Assembly (NCBI RefSeq): GCF_030052815.1
Contig: NC_079505.1
Span: forward strand, 5,536,265 to 5,600,264
From: Hevea brasiliensis
Taxonomy: Eukaryota; Streptophyta; Magnoliopsida; Malpighiales; Euphorbiaceae
Direction: 5' to 3'
Length of the DNA: 64,000 bases
In this document: positions 49,301-59,949 of the stretch, one piece after another
Position numbering within the stretch: the stretch's first letter is position 1
Layout of the letters: every line of letters begins with the position of its first letter
Program-made: the position numbers and the translations under genes
Notes under the pieces: model-generated
What the model was told of the DNA's origin: nothing
Database searches by the model: none
Seen by the model: the letters and a program-made list of their open reading frames with translations, nothing else

Positions 49301-50864
49301 GTTTTGTATAATTTTTAAACTTTTATACTAGGTAGTCTCTCACATCATTATGCACAAAGATAATATTTTTGGTTGTTTTGTCCAGACCATATTTCTAAGA
49401 AAAACAAGCTGATCCTAAAATGAAATTAGTAGCTGATAACTAGATAAGGAATTGCAAACAAGGATTACATTAATTATAGGGAGTACCTAGGAGAATATAT
49501 AGTGCTGATCTCAACACCCGGGATTATCTTGATGCCAAATCTCCGAGCTGCTTCCATAGCTTCAGGGATACCAGCCATCGTGTCATGATCTGTCAAAGCA
49601 AGAACTTTCACCTGTTCTGAACAGAGTGTACGGATTAAATCTTGATAAAAATAAGAACATAATAAATGTCAATGCACCAGCCAATGCATTTAAAGAAAAT
49701 TACTTCCAAAAAAGGAACAAATCTTGAGAAGGAATCCATTAAAGTCCACCCCAAATGTAAATCATCCTAAAATGCTCTTTTCAGCTCATAATATCAAATT
49801 CAACTTCCAATCTTTTTCTTTAGCCATAGTTAAGATGAAGAAGCTCCATCCCAAAAATTTCTGGAGAATATTTTTGTGTAGATGATTAGTCAAAGAGAAA
49901 AAAATAAAAATAATAATAAAAAAAGGCTATTATCGTCCCCAATAAATAATACTGCAACCCCAATATATATACTGTCAGTTCATCCTATAATCTAATCTAT
50001 TCTATCCTTTTGAAACAGTTAAACAAACCCAAAATGCATGTGCAACCAAGAACATAAAACGGCATAAATCCAGTCAAGGTTGGCATTTTCTTGTGTTGAA
50101 AAACAAATTAAGCAAAACCAAGTTGAAATGAAAATTTTAAAGACTCCACTTTGTTAGGTTGTTCATATCTTTAAAAGATGTTATCTTAGAATACAACAAA
50201 TCTCCAATTCATATTATATTAGGCTAGAAGCCAAAGCCCTACCCGGCTACCACCTTTGTTTTTCCGAATTAGTAGTATTCATATCCTTAAAAGTCCCTTC
50301 AAAATCAAATTATAGAATCAATCCATTTCACTTGCCACTCTTAAAGCATAAAATAATTGAATAGATGGCTAATCTATGAAACTAAAACCCATTTCATTTG
50401 TCCATTCAAAAAAGCAAGAAAACAAAACCAGCAGAAACAAAGAAAAAAAAAATACCCCAGTTTAGCATTTGTAAATCAATAAAAAAATTACAAGGAAGAA
50501 ATAGAAAGGAAATCAATCCAACTGCACTCACCCCATTCCCATGAGCTCTCTCCACAAGCTTGGAAGGAGACAAGAACCCATCACTGCATTTGGAATGAGA
50601 ATGCAATTCAAAAACAACCTTCTCTCCTCCTCTGCCCATAGTCTTCTGCACCCCAAAATCATCAACAACACGAGCAGAAGCAGAGGATACCGAAGGAGGA
50701 GAAGACTGCTGATCCAAATACACCCATTCAGTGACAGCCTTGAAAGCCAGAGTCTGCTCAGCTGTCATCTTCTTCTTAGTACCTCCACGCTTCTTCTTAT
50801 TCTTCTTCTTTTTGTCTTTTGCTTTCTTTGGGTTTTCTTTGCTTACAAAAGCATCATCCACCAT
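46374..50864 (-). CDS. PHP-domain phosphoesterase (nucleoside 3',5'-bisphosphate phosphatase-like)
   Basis: PHP-family enzymes are metal-dependent phosphoesterases; bacterial relatives of this type hydrolyse nucleoside 3',5'-bisphosphates such as pAp, so that role is inferred. Exons on the minus strand: 50864-50532, 49611-49487, 48252-47941, 47841-47672, 46789-46374; 1,356 nt, 451 aa. Metal-site motifs are all present: HSHSKCSDG (about 88-96), LTDHDT (117-122), GVEIS (143-147), HILAYY (162), AHPW (280-283) and SDFHG (330-334). The N-terminus is very Lys-rich (about 13-33). The ATG at 50864 (GCCATGG) is preferred; an in-frame ATG at 51017 would add 51 residues rich in Ser and Pro that might form a transit peptide. 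The fourth intron needs a GC donor (CAG|GCATGT at 47,671). Intron 2 contains an inverted-repeat element. Confidence 0.92.
48383..49095. repeat. tandem duplication, second unit split by a mobile element
   Basis: Unit A (about 48,383-48,505: GGTTCTCTTCTCCTTGCAGT ... GAGCTTGAAGTTTCCTC) is repeated as unit B, which is split into 48,506-48,540 and 49,024-49,095. Joining the two parts of B restores the order of A, so the DNA between them is an insertion. Confidence 0.8.
48541..49023. mobile_element. inverted-repeat element (MITE) inserted in the tandem duplication
   Basis: The ends are inverted copies: CAGTGTTATTAAGGC at about 48,539 and TTTAATAACACTG ending at 49,021. The interior has several copies of GGCCTAGG-like words and a purine-rich run (about 48,830-48,895). 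TCA occurs at both junctions (48,538-48,540 and 49,024-49,026), which could be a 3 bp duplication or part of the ends. The CAGTG terminus resembles hAT elements, but an 8 bp duplication is not seen. It lies in intron 2 of the PHP gene. Confidence 0.65.
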
Positions 50865-51017
50865 GGCTTTTCGAGCACTAGAGAACCCAGAAGATGAAGA
50901 AGAAGGAACAGGGACGATTTTTAGCGGTGGGTTTGGGATTTCTAGGCTAGGAGGATATCTGGAGACAGAGCAAGAAACGTGAATAGATCGGATACAAACT
51001 GCAAAGTACGAAAGCAA

Positions 51018-52875
51018 GCAGAAAGGCGCTTGTCGTTTTGTAGGGGCAAACCTTTAATTCCGCATCTGTCCATCCTTTCTACTGGTGCCGGTGCTCTGAA
51101 CCGAATAATATTAAAATCGAATTGTTACTATCAAAATCGATTTTATGTCTATTATTTCAATTCAATTTTCTAAATAACACTAAATACTTCGAAAAAAAAA
51201 TAATATTAAATAAATTAAATAAAAAAATTATTTTTTATATTTTTAAATATATTTTATAAAATTATATATTTATCTATTATTAAAATTGTAATGTATATTA
51301 TATAATTTAATATTAATTTTTAATTTTTAATAATTTTTATAAATGTATTAAATCTCTTTATTAGTCTTAATATATATATAATTTCATATCAACCGACACG
51401 AATACTTTATTTTAAGATTTTGTCACGTATCACTTTTTATAAATAATTATATTTTATATTAATTTAATTTTTTTATTTTTTTAATTATTATTATTATTTA
51501 TGTTACTATTTTAATTTTTATAATTTAAATTATTATTTTCATTAAAATTTAATTTTTTAAAATTATTTATTTTTTTATAAATATATTTATACAAAAACAT
51601 TATTTATCACATATCACTCTCAATAATAATAATTTAAAATAAAAAAAATAATTTAAAAAATAACAACAATAATAATGATAATAAAAGTAACTTATAGCCA
51701 TTAATTTAAAGAAAATTAATTATTAATTTATAATTTTATATTATTAAAATTTATCTATATATAAAAAAGATAAATTTTCTCTTGGTACTGTTACTTAAGC
51801 CCTTAATTTTATTACACTTATATCAAGTGACAATTTTAAATTGTATATATTGATAATAATTTTTTTTTAAAAAAAAGTACTCACGTTTACTTTAAAGGAA
51901 AATTAAAACTATTTAATAGAATATTTTTTATTATATTTATTATAATTAATTAATTATTTAATTACTGATAATTTATCAACTCAAAACATTTAATTTTAAA
52001 ATTTAACGAATATTACTATGGCTCTTTAGTTATTGCTATTACTAAAAGTTTAATTTTTTAAAAATATTTCTGTAAATTAGAACCAACCATTAAAGATATT
52101 TAAATTTTTGTGAGAAATTAATAATTAAATTTTTTTTCAAACATATCTAATTATTAAAGGTAATATATCCATTAATTTTAATTTATTTTTAAAATAAAGA
52201 AAGATTAACATTAAATTTTTTCTGTATTTTCTAAATAATTATAATATATAATTATATAATATATAATTATTAAATATAATTATTAAATATAATTATCATC
52301 CATTAAAAAATTAAAAATTATTATTATTATTATCATTATTATAAAGAAAAATTTATGGCCACTAAAAAAAACTTATAGCCATTAAGGCCACTAATTTAAA
52401 AATAACTATTAACTTATTTGACTAAAGTTTATGGCTAATGTTTTAGAATTTTAATATTTTAAATAGTAATATTAAAATTTTTTTAATTATATAATAATAT
52501 TTTTTTATTAACAATTATTTAATAACTTAGTTAAATATGATCTGAATTAAATTTCTCTATTTCTCTTCCCATAAATAGTTATACTTTCTATCATTTAATA
52601 TAGGCTAAACATTTTTCTTCTAACCAAGTATCTTTAAATCTCCTTTTAATTTGCTCTATTATTTATATTACTTCTTTCAAGGGTTATTAATCTCAATTCA
52701 TAAATCTTATTATTTGTTATTCTTATTTTACTTTCTCATTCTATTAAGCATAACAAAATTAAAATAAATTAATTTTTTTCATAAAAAAGAATTAAATCGA
52801 TACAAATTATGAATTAAATTAAAATAATTAAATAAAAATTAATATTATATTATAATCAATTAATATAAAATCAAC
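51018..52875. repeat. A+T-rich region with third copy of the promoter-like repeat family
   Basis: From about 51,600 this parallels 40,200-42,165: ACTTTAAAGGAAAATTAAAA (51,888), GCCATTAAGGCCACTAATTT (52,378), CATAAATAG (52,570-52,578), CTTCTTTCAAGGGTTATTAA (52,671), and an end at TCAATTAATATAAAATCAAC (about 52,875). The copy stops right where the NOG1-related fragment region begins. 51,018-51,600 is A+T-rich spacer including the PHP gene promoter. Confidence 0.6.
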
Positions 52876-53024
52876 CTGCACCGCCTATGAATAATAGGTG
52901 TAGAAAACTCTACTGCTATGCACGATGCTTGGGATTGAACTTGAATTTTTGTGGGTTGAAAGCATTCTAGAAAACCTAAAGCCAACACACTTCAAACTCC
53001 TTGATGTTGAAGTTATCTCCTTTG

Positions 53025-53416
53025 CTCCGGATAAACCAATCCTCTTAATCAAAGTACACATGCGATCGAGAGCAGCAACTTTCAAGAGATTTGATGTATA
53101 GTGTCTCAGTATGCTTCAACAATTTCACATAATCCTTGGATATCTTGCTAATGAGATTCCTAGCAGTAGCAGTGTTTACTTGGCCAAAGGCAAGCTCGTA
53201 ATGGCCTTTGTCGTCAAGGACATGAAGGAGGTCACCATAAAATGGGTGGATGTCATCCAGCCAGGGAAACTGCTTAATAATTGTAGACAACTTATCTTGA
53301 AAATTTTGCTGGGTGTACTTGACTTTGGACAACTGTTGGCGTTCGAAAGAGGATAGTGTCAATGAAGTCCTTCCCACTTGGGACTACAGTGATCTTCTTA
53401 AACTTATACTCAACCA
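53025..53416 (-). pseudogene. NOG1: truncated NOG1 (nucleolar GTP-binding protein 1) fragment
   Basis: NOG1 is a nucleolar GTPase of 60S ribosome assembly. On the minus strand the fragment starts ATGGTTGAGTAT at 53,416 and reads MVEYKFKKITVVPSGKDFID, then after a frame change and a loss of about 20 residues KVKYTQQNFQDKLSTIIKQF, PWLDDIHPFYGDLLHVL and ARNLISKISKDYVKLLKHTE, then after another 1 nt shift near 53,070 SLKVAALDRMCTLIKRIG. Everything after that, including the whole GTPase domain, is absent. At least two frameshifts and loss of the catalytic part make it a pseudogene. No intron is visible within it, so it could be a retrocopy or a broken duplicate. Confidence 0.88.
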
Positions 53417-53911
53417 TTTTATTTAATTAAATAATAAAATAATATTATTAAATTAAAATAAATTACACATCAGCAAATTAATCTTCTCCTGGCGCGTGTG
53501 TTTATAGAATTTGCTGACAATGTAAATTTATATTTAAGTGGCATTTTTCTTTTAATTAAGGTTTGAAATAGAAAAATAAAATTTAAGCGTTTATTAGGTA
53601 AAAATGTAATAATTCAGATATTTAGAATATATTTAGAAATTTTAAATAATATAGGAAAATGAATATATTGACCCTCATATATCTAATTATGAATTAAACC
53701 TTTTTTTAATGAAATTTAAGATTAATTAAGGAAAAAAAATATGTTGTGTATTTAAAAGTTTATATATAAGGGTATTAGATTCTGTCAAGTCTAATTATTA
53801 AATATTAATATTTTATTTTATTTTTTTTATAATATTTTATTATTTATTTTTATATCTTACTTAAAAAAAAATTTTTTCTAAATCTGCTTCTGTATATATA
53901 ATAGTTATTGT

Positions 53912-54709
53912 TAGGGGGTGTTCGGTTTTGATTCGGTTCGCGGTTTGCTCAAGATTCAAAATCGAACTAAAATTTTGATATGATTTTGATTTGGTTCTTC
54001 ATTATTTTGGTTTCAGTTCAGTACGATTCTTCGGTTTCAGTTCAGTTCAATATGATTCTAGTTTGATTTTTGATTCTTTAAAAAAATCTATGTAATTATT
54101 GTCTTAAAAAGTCATACTTAAATTAATATTTAATTTTGAATTTGGTTATTAGTATATAATATATCATATAATATATCTTTTAGTTATATGTAAATTATAT
54201 AATCTTTAACTATAAGGTGCATATATAATTGAGGATTAAATATATTTTATAATATAATAATATACGTATATCATATAATAAATATTTTAACTCTTTATTA
54301 ATCATATAATATTTAACTATAAGATACAAATATAATTATATATATATAAGATAATATTATATTTATAATTAAGAATTATAAAGTAATTTAATGTATTTAT
54401 AATTAAAATTATTAAGAAAATATAAAAAAATAAAATAAAATATTACGTTATATTTAATTCATAATTATATATACATATATAAATATATATAATTATATTA
54501 AAAGTATATAATATATCTAAAAAAATAGAAATATATATGTGTAAATTTAGTTCTCGATTTGATACTGTTCTGATTTACCTTCATTACAGTTCTCATTCGA
54601 TTCTTAATAAAAAACTAGAACCAAACTAAAATATTAAAATAAATTCAATTCGGTATGGTTTCTATCGATTCGATACGATTTGATTCTCCAAGAACCGAGC
54701 ACAACCCTA
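53912..54709. mobile_element. hAT-type MITE with perfect 8 bp target-site duplication
   Basis: GTTATTGT flanks both ends (53,904-53,911 and 54,710-54,717). The left end is TAGGGGGTGTTCGGTTTT and the right end, reverse complemented, TAGGGTTGTGCTCGGTTCTT. The outer 120 bp on each side are rich in CGGTT and GATTC words; the centre is A+T-rich and non-coding. Confidence 0.85.
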
Positions 54710-54717
54710 GTTATTGT

Positions 54718-55815
54718 AATAAATCAAGTATAACATAACTAATTTTGTTTTAAAAAAATAAATATTATTCTATCTTAAATTTCTAAAAAAATGTGATATT
54801 AATAATATTACTATATAAATTAATTATATATAATCTGTGTGGACATGAAACGGCTTAATAAATTTTCTTCTTTTTTTTTTTTTTAACTATGTAACGGGTT
54901 AAATTTTCTAATATACATATCAACTACCATTAAACGGGGTAAGTATCCACCCCATTAGAAATGGATATGTACAAAATAGTCAACCCAATTCATTAACAAT
55001 GAAATGTCCATTAGTAATAATAAAAAAAAAAACTATTTGTATGGACCTAATTAATTATTTAGACAATGTATTTTGAAATTTTTTATTTTAGTAAATTAAT
55101 TAATTAGTCCCTATATTTGAAAAAATACTATTATTTAGTTCCTCTATTTTAGTAAAATTAATTAATTAGCTCTCTATATTTGAAAACACAATATTTTGAA
55201 AGTATATTCTAGATGAAAATACAAAGAATTAACTAATTAGTTTCACTAAAGTAAAGAAATTAAATAATAGTTTCACTGATATTAAAATGCTTTAATTAAT
55301 AAAAAATTTGATGAAGAGACTAAATAGTTTAATGAAAAAAAAACAGAGGCTAATTAGTCTATTTTTTAAAATATAAGGACCAAATAATTAGTTTTATTGA
55401 AATATAAGGACTAAATAATAATTTTTCATAAAAAATCTAAATTAAAGATTTTGGTAGATTTTGATTTTAATTTCATTGTTTTTATTTTATTCTAATACAA
55501 ATTTTTTAATTTTATTCAAAATTTTATAATGTAATTAGCTTAAATTTATTTGACCTAGTATGAACAAAAATAATATTTATAGATTAAGTCAATAAATTTA
55601 TTTTATGATAATATAGTCATGAATAAATGTGTGATTTATTTTTAATTAGTCTTTGATATTTATATAATTATAGTTAAATATGAATAAAATGAAATGATGT
55701 TATTGACTTAGTTTATACAGAAGTGATAGATTGAATCTATCTAAAAATGTCTCATAAAATATATGATATTTCACACGTTAATAAGTAAATCAGTTTTATT
55801 TTAATAGTATTATAG

Positions 55816-55846
<31 letters not shown>

Positions 55847-56091
55847 AAGGTATCAAGATTGAATTTCCAAGGGAGTCAAATAATTAAACCAAGAAAAAAA
55901 AAGACAAAGTTTGAAATTATTGCATGGAAATACACAACTTATGGAAAGAAATGTCTCATCCAGCCTATTCCAAAGTTCAAGTTGGCTAAGAGCTCTCCAT
56001 CACCAATTCACCTACATTACATCTTTTATTAATTTTTCACAATGAAAAGAACAAATATGGTTATTGTGCAATGTTTCAGAATCCAATTATC
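54718..56091. other. A+T-rich intergenic region
   Basis: No gene was seen. At 55,030-55,440 short blocks such as TTAATTAATTAGTCCCTATATTTG recur in both orientations, possibly a degenerate element. An (ATT)n microsatellite lies at 55,818-55,847. The last 150 bp are probably 3' UTR of the receptor-kinase gene. Confidence 0.45.
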
Positions 56092-58644
56092 TCATCTTTC
56101 ATCACCCATTATCCCTGAGGCACTTGTAGACAGAGATTCATCTGTTAAAGAGTGATCCATTGACAAGTCTTCTTCATCTTCTGATTCAACAAGCTTTATA
56201 CTTTTAACCTCCCTTACAACTTCTGTCATTTCAGGACGCTTCTCTGGGGACTTATCGCAGCAACCCATAGCGATTTGCAGTAGTTTCAGCATTCCAGGAG
56301 TTGAACTTCTTTGCACAGATATCTCAATATCAAATATCTCAGCTGTCCACTCTTCCCTCACAGCTCGATGAACCCAGCTGGAAAGATCGACTCCATTGGT
56401 TCCTGGTGGAGCTGAGTGAGCCTGTACTCTTCCTGTCAGGAGTTCTAATATAAGACAGCCATAACTCCAAACATCAGACTTCTTACAAAGCTTTTTCGAA
56501 GCCTGGTATTCCGGCGATTTGTAAGAAACCAAACGGTTAGCAGCAACGGGAACTGCTAGTAGTGAAGTGAGGCCATAGTCTGAAACAAGAACCATATCGT
56601 TATCGTCAAGAAGAACATTGGTTGATTTCAGGTTGCCATGTGGGACAATGCTTTGTGATTTCCTATTGAGATGAAGATATTCCAGGGCTCTTGCCACTCC
56701 CCGTGCAACAGATAGTCTTGCACTCCATCGAAATGGGATCCTGTCCTTGTTGCCTCTTCCTCCTGTATTGTCACTTAAATCAAACTATAGTCCAGATGAA
56801 CTAAATGCAATAACAATGTATAAGAAAATCATTTTTACAGAAGGCTTTCTTCTTAGCTCCTGACAACAATTTACAACCGGAACCATTTACATGGTTCTAT
56901 TGTAAAGTGTATATCAACGGGGAAAACACAAAAGAAAATTTCACTACAGTAATTAAAAAAATTTATAATCACTCAGAACTCTTTAAACTTAATCTCATTA
57001 GGTTTTCCCAAAACTCTCTTAATCTATTAGAAATAGGTAAACCTATTGGTTCGTGCCCCTCTCCTACCACCATAAATCTCACAAAATATTTCATTTAGAT
57101 TACCTTGTGAGCTTTTCGGATCAGGTTATAATTTAGACCATGAAACACATATACAAAATTTAAGTCACCTCGTAACACATAAGATAATTGATTTGGGAAC
57201 TCTGGTGGAGGCTTGGCTTGTAATGTGGAATTCAAATTCTTGTATTCTCCTATCTCCCTACATATTTCGAGGAAGAAAAACAATAGAAAACAAGAAGCTA
57301 GCAGGATATAAACTCACCATGAATGCGGTTAAAGAGGTTTCCTTTTTCTGCAAATTTGTACAGAAGCAGCTTCTCCTCCTTAGAATAGTAGTGAGCAACA
57401 AGGGGCAGCAAATTGGGGTGTTTCAGCTCAGAAATTATATTCAACTGCTTAATGAATTCTTCAAAACTTAATGGCTTCAAATCCCTTAAACGTTTTACAA
57501 CAATAGCTGGCCTGCCCTCGATCATGGCCTTGTAACTATTTCCAAAAATCCCCTTCCCTAAACCCTCTGCAGAAGCCTTCAGAAGATCATCAAGTTCAAA
57601 AGTTGCTTGTTGTTCCATGAATATCAGACCTCCTTTCTCTTCTACTACAGCAACTTCCTTTCTCTGCACCTCTATTCTGTTTATATTTTTATTCTGCTCC
57701 TCCTGTACCTCCTCCAAGTCATATTCATCATCATCATCATCTTCAACAACAGAACTCACCTCCTTTCCTTTTTCTGCGTCATTTTTCTTCAACATTTTCT
57801 TGAGCTTTCTAGACTTCTTGAAGTAAAGAATGAAGAGCAAAATCACCGCGATTAGACCGACAACATCAAAAAGCAAGAATATAGTTCCCAAAGTATTAGT
57901 CTTGGAAGAGCTTTTCTGAGGTTGAGAGGAAGTTGTATTGGTATCTGCTGTATCACTTAACTTGCGGACAGTGGATATTGGTACGCCGCGCAATTCAGGA
58001 TTATTAGAATAGGAATCAGAACCAAATTGTTGGAGAGTGTGAGTTTTTGGGATCTCACCATAGAGATGGTTATTAGAAACATTAAAAACTTTCAAACTAG
58101 GCTGGTTAAATTCTGGAATAGAACCTGTGAAGTTATTCTCCTGAAGCTGCAATGACTCCAGAGAATTAAGACTCAACAGTGATTGCGAAATTTGGCCTTG
58201 GAATTTGTTTCCTGACAAATTTATTTCCCTCATCTTCTGATTGGAAGAGAAATTCATTACTTCTCCTGAAATTGAATTATTCCTGAAGCTCAGGATAGTA
58301 AGCTCAGTGAAGACAGTAAATGCATCACTACTGACCACACCTGTCAGGCCCAAATCTTCCAACAAAATTCCACTGACACGACCACTGATACATCTAATTC
58401 CATACCAGTTAGTGGGAAACTCAAGAGGGCATTGAGGGCCACTCCAGTTAACATTCAGAAAAGGGCCATTGAAATTGGCCTGAAGTGCAAGAAGGGCATC
58501 TTTTTCTAGTTCAAGTTGAGCTACAGCATGGCAGAATAATGAAGAAAGAATTATCAGAATAACAAAATAATATCTGAAAAGTAATGGAGGAAATCCCATA
58601 ATCCAACTCAAACTGAAAATTGCTTGTGTGGGTTTCTCTGCCAT
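56092..58644 (-). CDS. LRR receptor-like kinase, probably catalytically inactive
   Basis: A plasma-membrane receptor-like protein resembling the plant LRR-III group of 'probable inactive receptor kinases'. Two exons, 58644-57318 and 56762-56092: 1,998 nt, 665 aa. Order: hydrophobic signal region ending near HAVAQ (about 43), LRR N-terminal cap (DALLALQANFNGPFLNVNWS), about four to five leucine-rich repeats (about 95-200), one membrane segment (GTIFLLFDVVGLIAVILLFI, about 250-272), an acidic juxtamembrane stretch, then the kinase domain. The glycine loop (LGKGIFGNSYKA) and ATP-binding Lys (VVKRL) are present, but the catalytic HRD is HGN (about 484-486) and DFG is DYG, so phosphotransfer is unlikely. 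The start is uncertain: ATGs at 58713, 58644 and 58599 are all in frame; 58599 gives the most typical signal peptide. Confidence 0.92.
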
Positions 58645-58713
58645 GGAGTTATCAATTTTCAACAAGTGAAAATAGACTAGATAAACTCGATGAAATTGCA
58701 GAGATATTCTCAC

Positions 58714-59949
58714 AGAAAATGCCTGCTACGGCTGGTGTTCTTTGTTTATGACAAAAACAAGGAAGCTGTTAACTGTTTCTGAGAGTTTTTCTTGTGCCAA
58801 GAATCCTATGCAGCCTATTTGACCTTTTTTTCATTGAAAAATATGTCAAAGATAAGTTCTATATAATATAATAATAAACCGGCAGCTCAGCAATTATCTG
58901 TAGAACCTTATATTTATGTGTTTGTAGGTTCTTCATAGGTTGGCTTCTTATCAAAATTCTCCAGTGTTTAAATTTCTAGTCTTGCCAACTCCATTTCTAC
59001 TTCTTGTAATGCTATCCCTATTGTAAATGATGTAAACTTTATCAGATATTAACTTAAATATATAATCATATTGCATATCTTATTACTTTATTTTAATTAA
59101 AAAATAAAATAAAATGTAATGTCATTTATATAATATAATATAATGGATTATACTATAATTAATATAATATTTATTATGTACAATATTATTTAATTATGAT
59201 TACTTATGTTTTATTTCTTTCATTGTCATTCTTGAAACTGATTCTAAAGCACTTATTGCTGCTCTGCATCAACATTAGCAACTTGCCAACTAATGGTAGA
59301 TGGGAAAATTATATCTTAAAAGTAGTGATTTCATATAAGTAATCTTATACAAAATGGCAAATCAATAAACATGGAACGTGTAGATGAAAGTGAGTCTTAC
59401 GAATATGAAAATAGACTCTAGAAAGAGTCTAATTTCATCATTTCTCAAGTTTGAGAGACCCTAGAAAGAGTCTAATTTCATCATTTCTCAAGTTTGAGAG
59501 TTATTTCATCATGGTACTTTAACTTTAATTTTTATAACAAAATACTCAAACTTCAATTTAATACCATCTAACATCCTTCTAACTAGATTCCATTGAGTAA
59601 TCCAGCCAAAAACTGATCTGGACATGTCTAAGTGGATTAGACATGATAAAAAATAATCAGGATTTAATCTATCCAAAGATAAAGAACAAAAATAATAATA
59701 AGAAATGGAGAGTAGAAGAATCGAGAAAGAGAAAAGGAAAGGAAAAAGAGAGAAAGAGAGAAGGAGAAGAAGAAGAAAGGAACGAGGGAAATGGTGGCTA
59801 GATTTTTGAGATTTCCTCAGCAAAAATAGACACCGGCAAGGGAAAAAGAGGAAGAGTGGTCTAAAAATTAGAAAATTAGGGAGAGAAAAGGAGAAAGATG
59901 ATGAATAGGAGCAGAAACTGGAGTTGAGCAGGGGCAGCAACTTTGTCTT
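58714..59949. other. upstream region of the receptor kinase and spacer
   Basis: The first 200 bp probably hold the promoter and 5' UTR of the minus-strand kinase gene. A 43 bp direct tandem repeat (unit start CTAGAAAGAGTCTAATTTCA) lies at 59,418-59,503. A purine-rich stretch at 59,705-59,910 gives an artificial Phe/Ser/Leu-rich frame on the minus strand. Confidence 0.5.

Noticed and set aside
57193..57855. Plus-strand frames opposite the receptor kinase gene
   Set aside because: They are antisense shadows of the minus-strand kinase exon.
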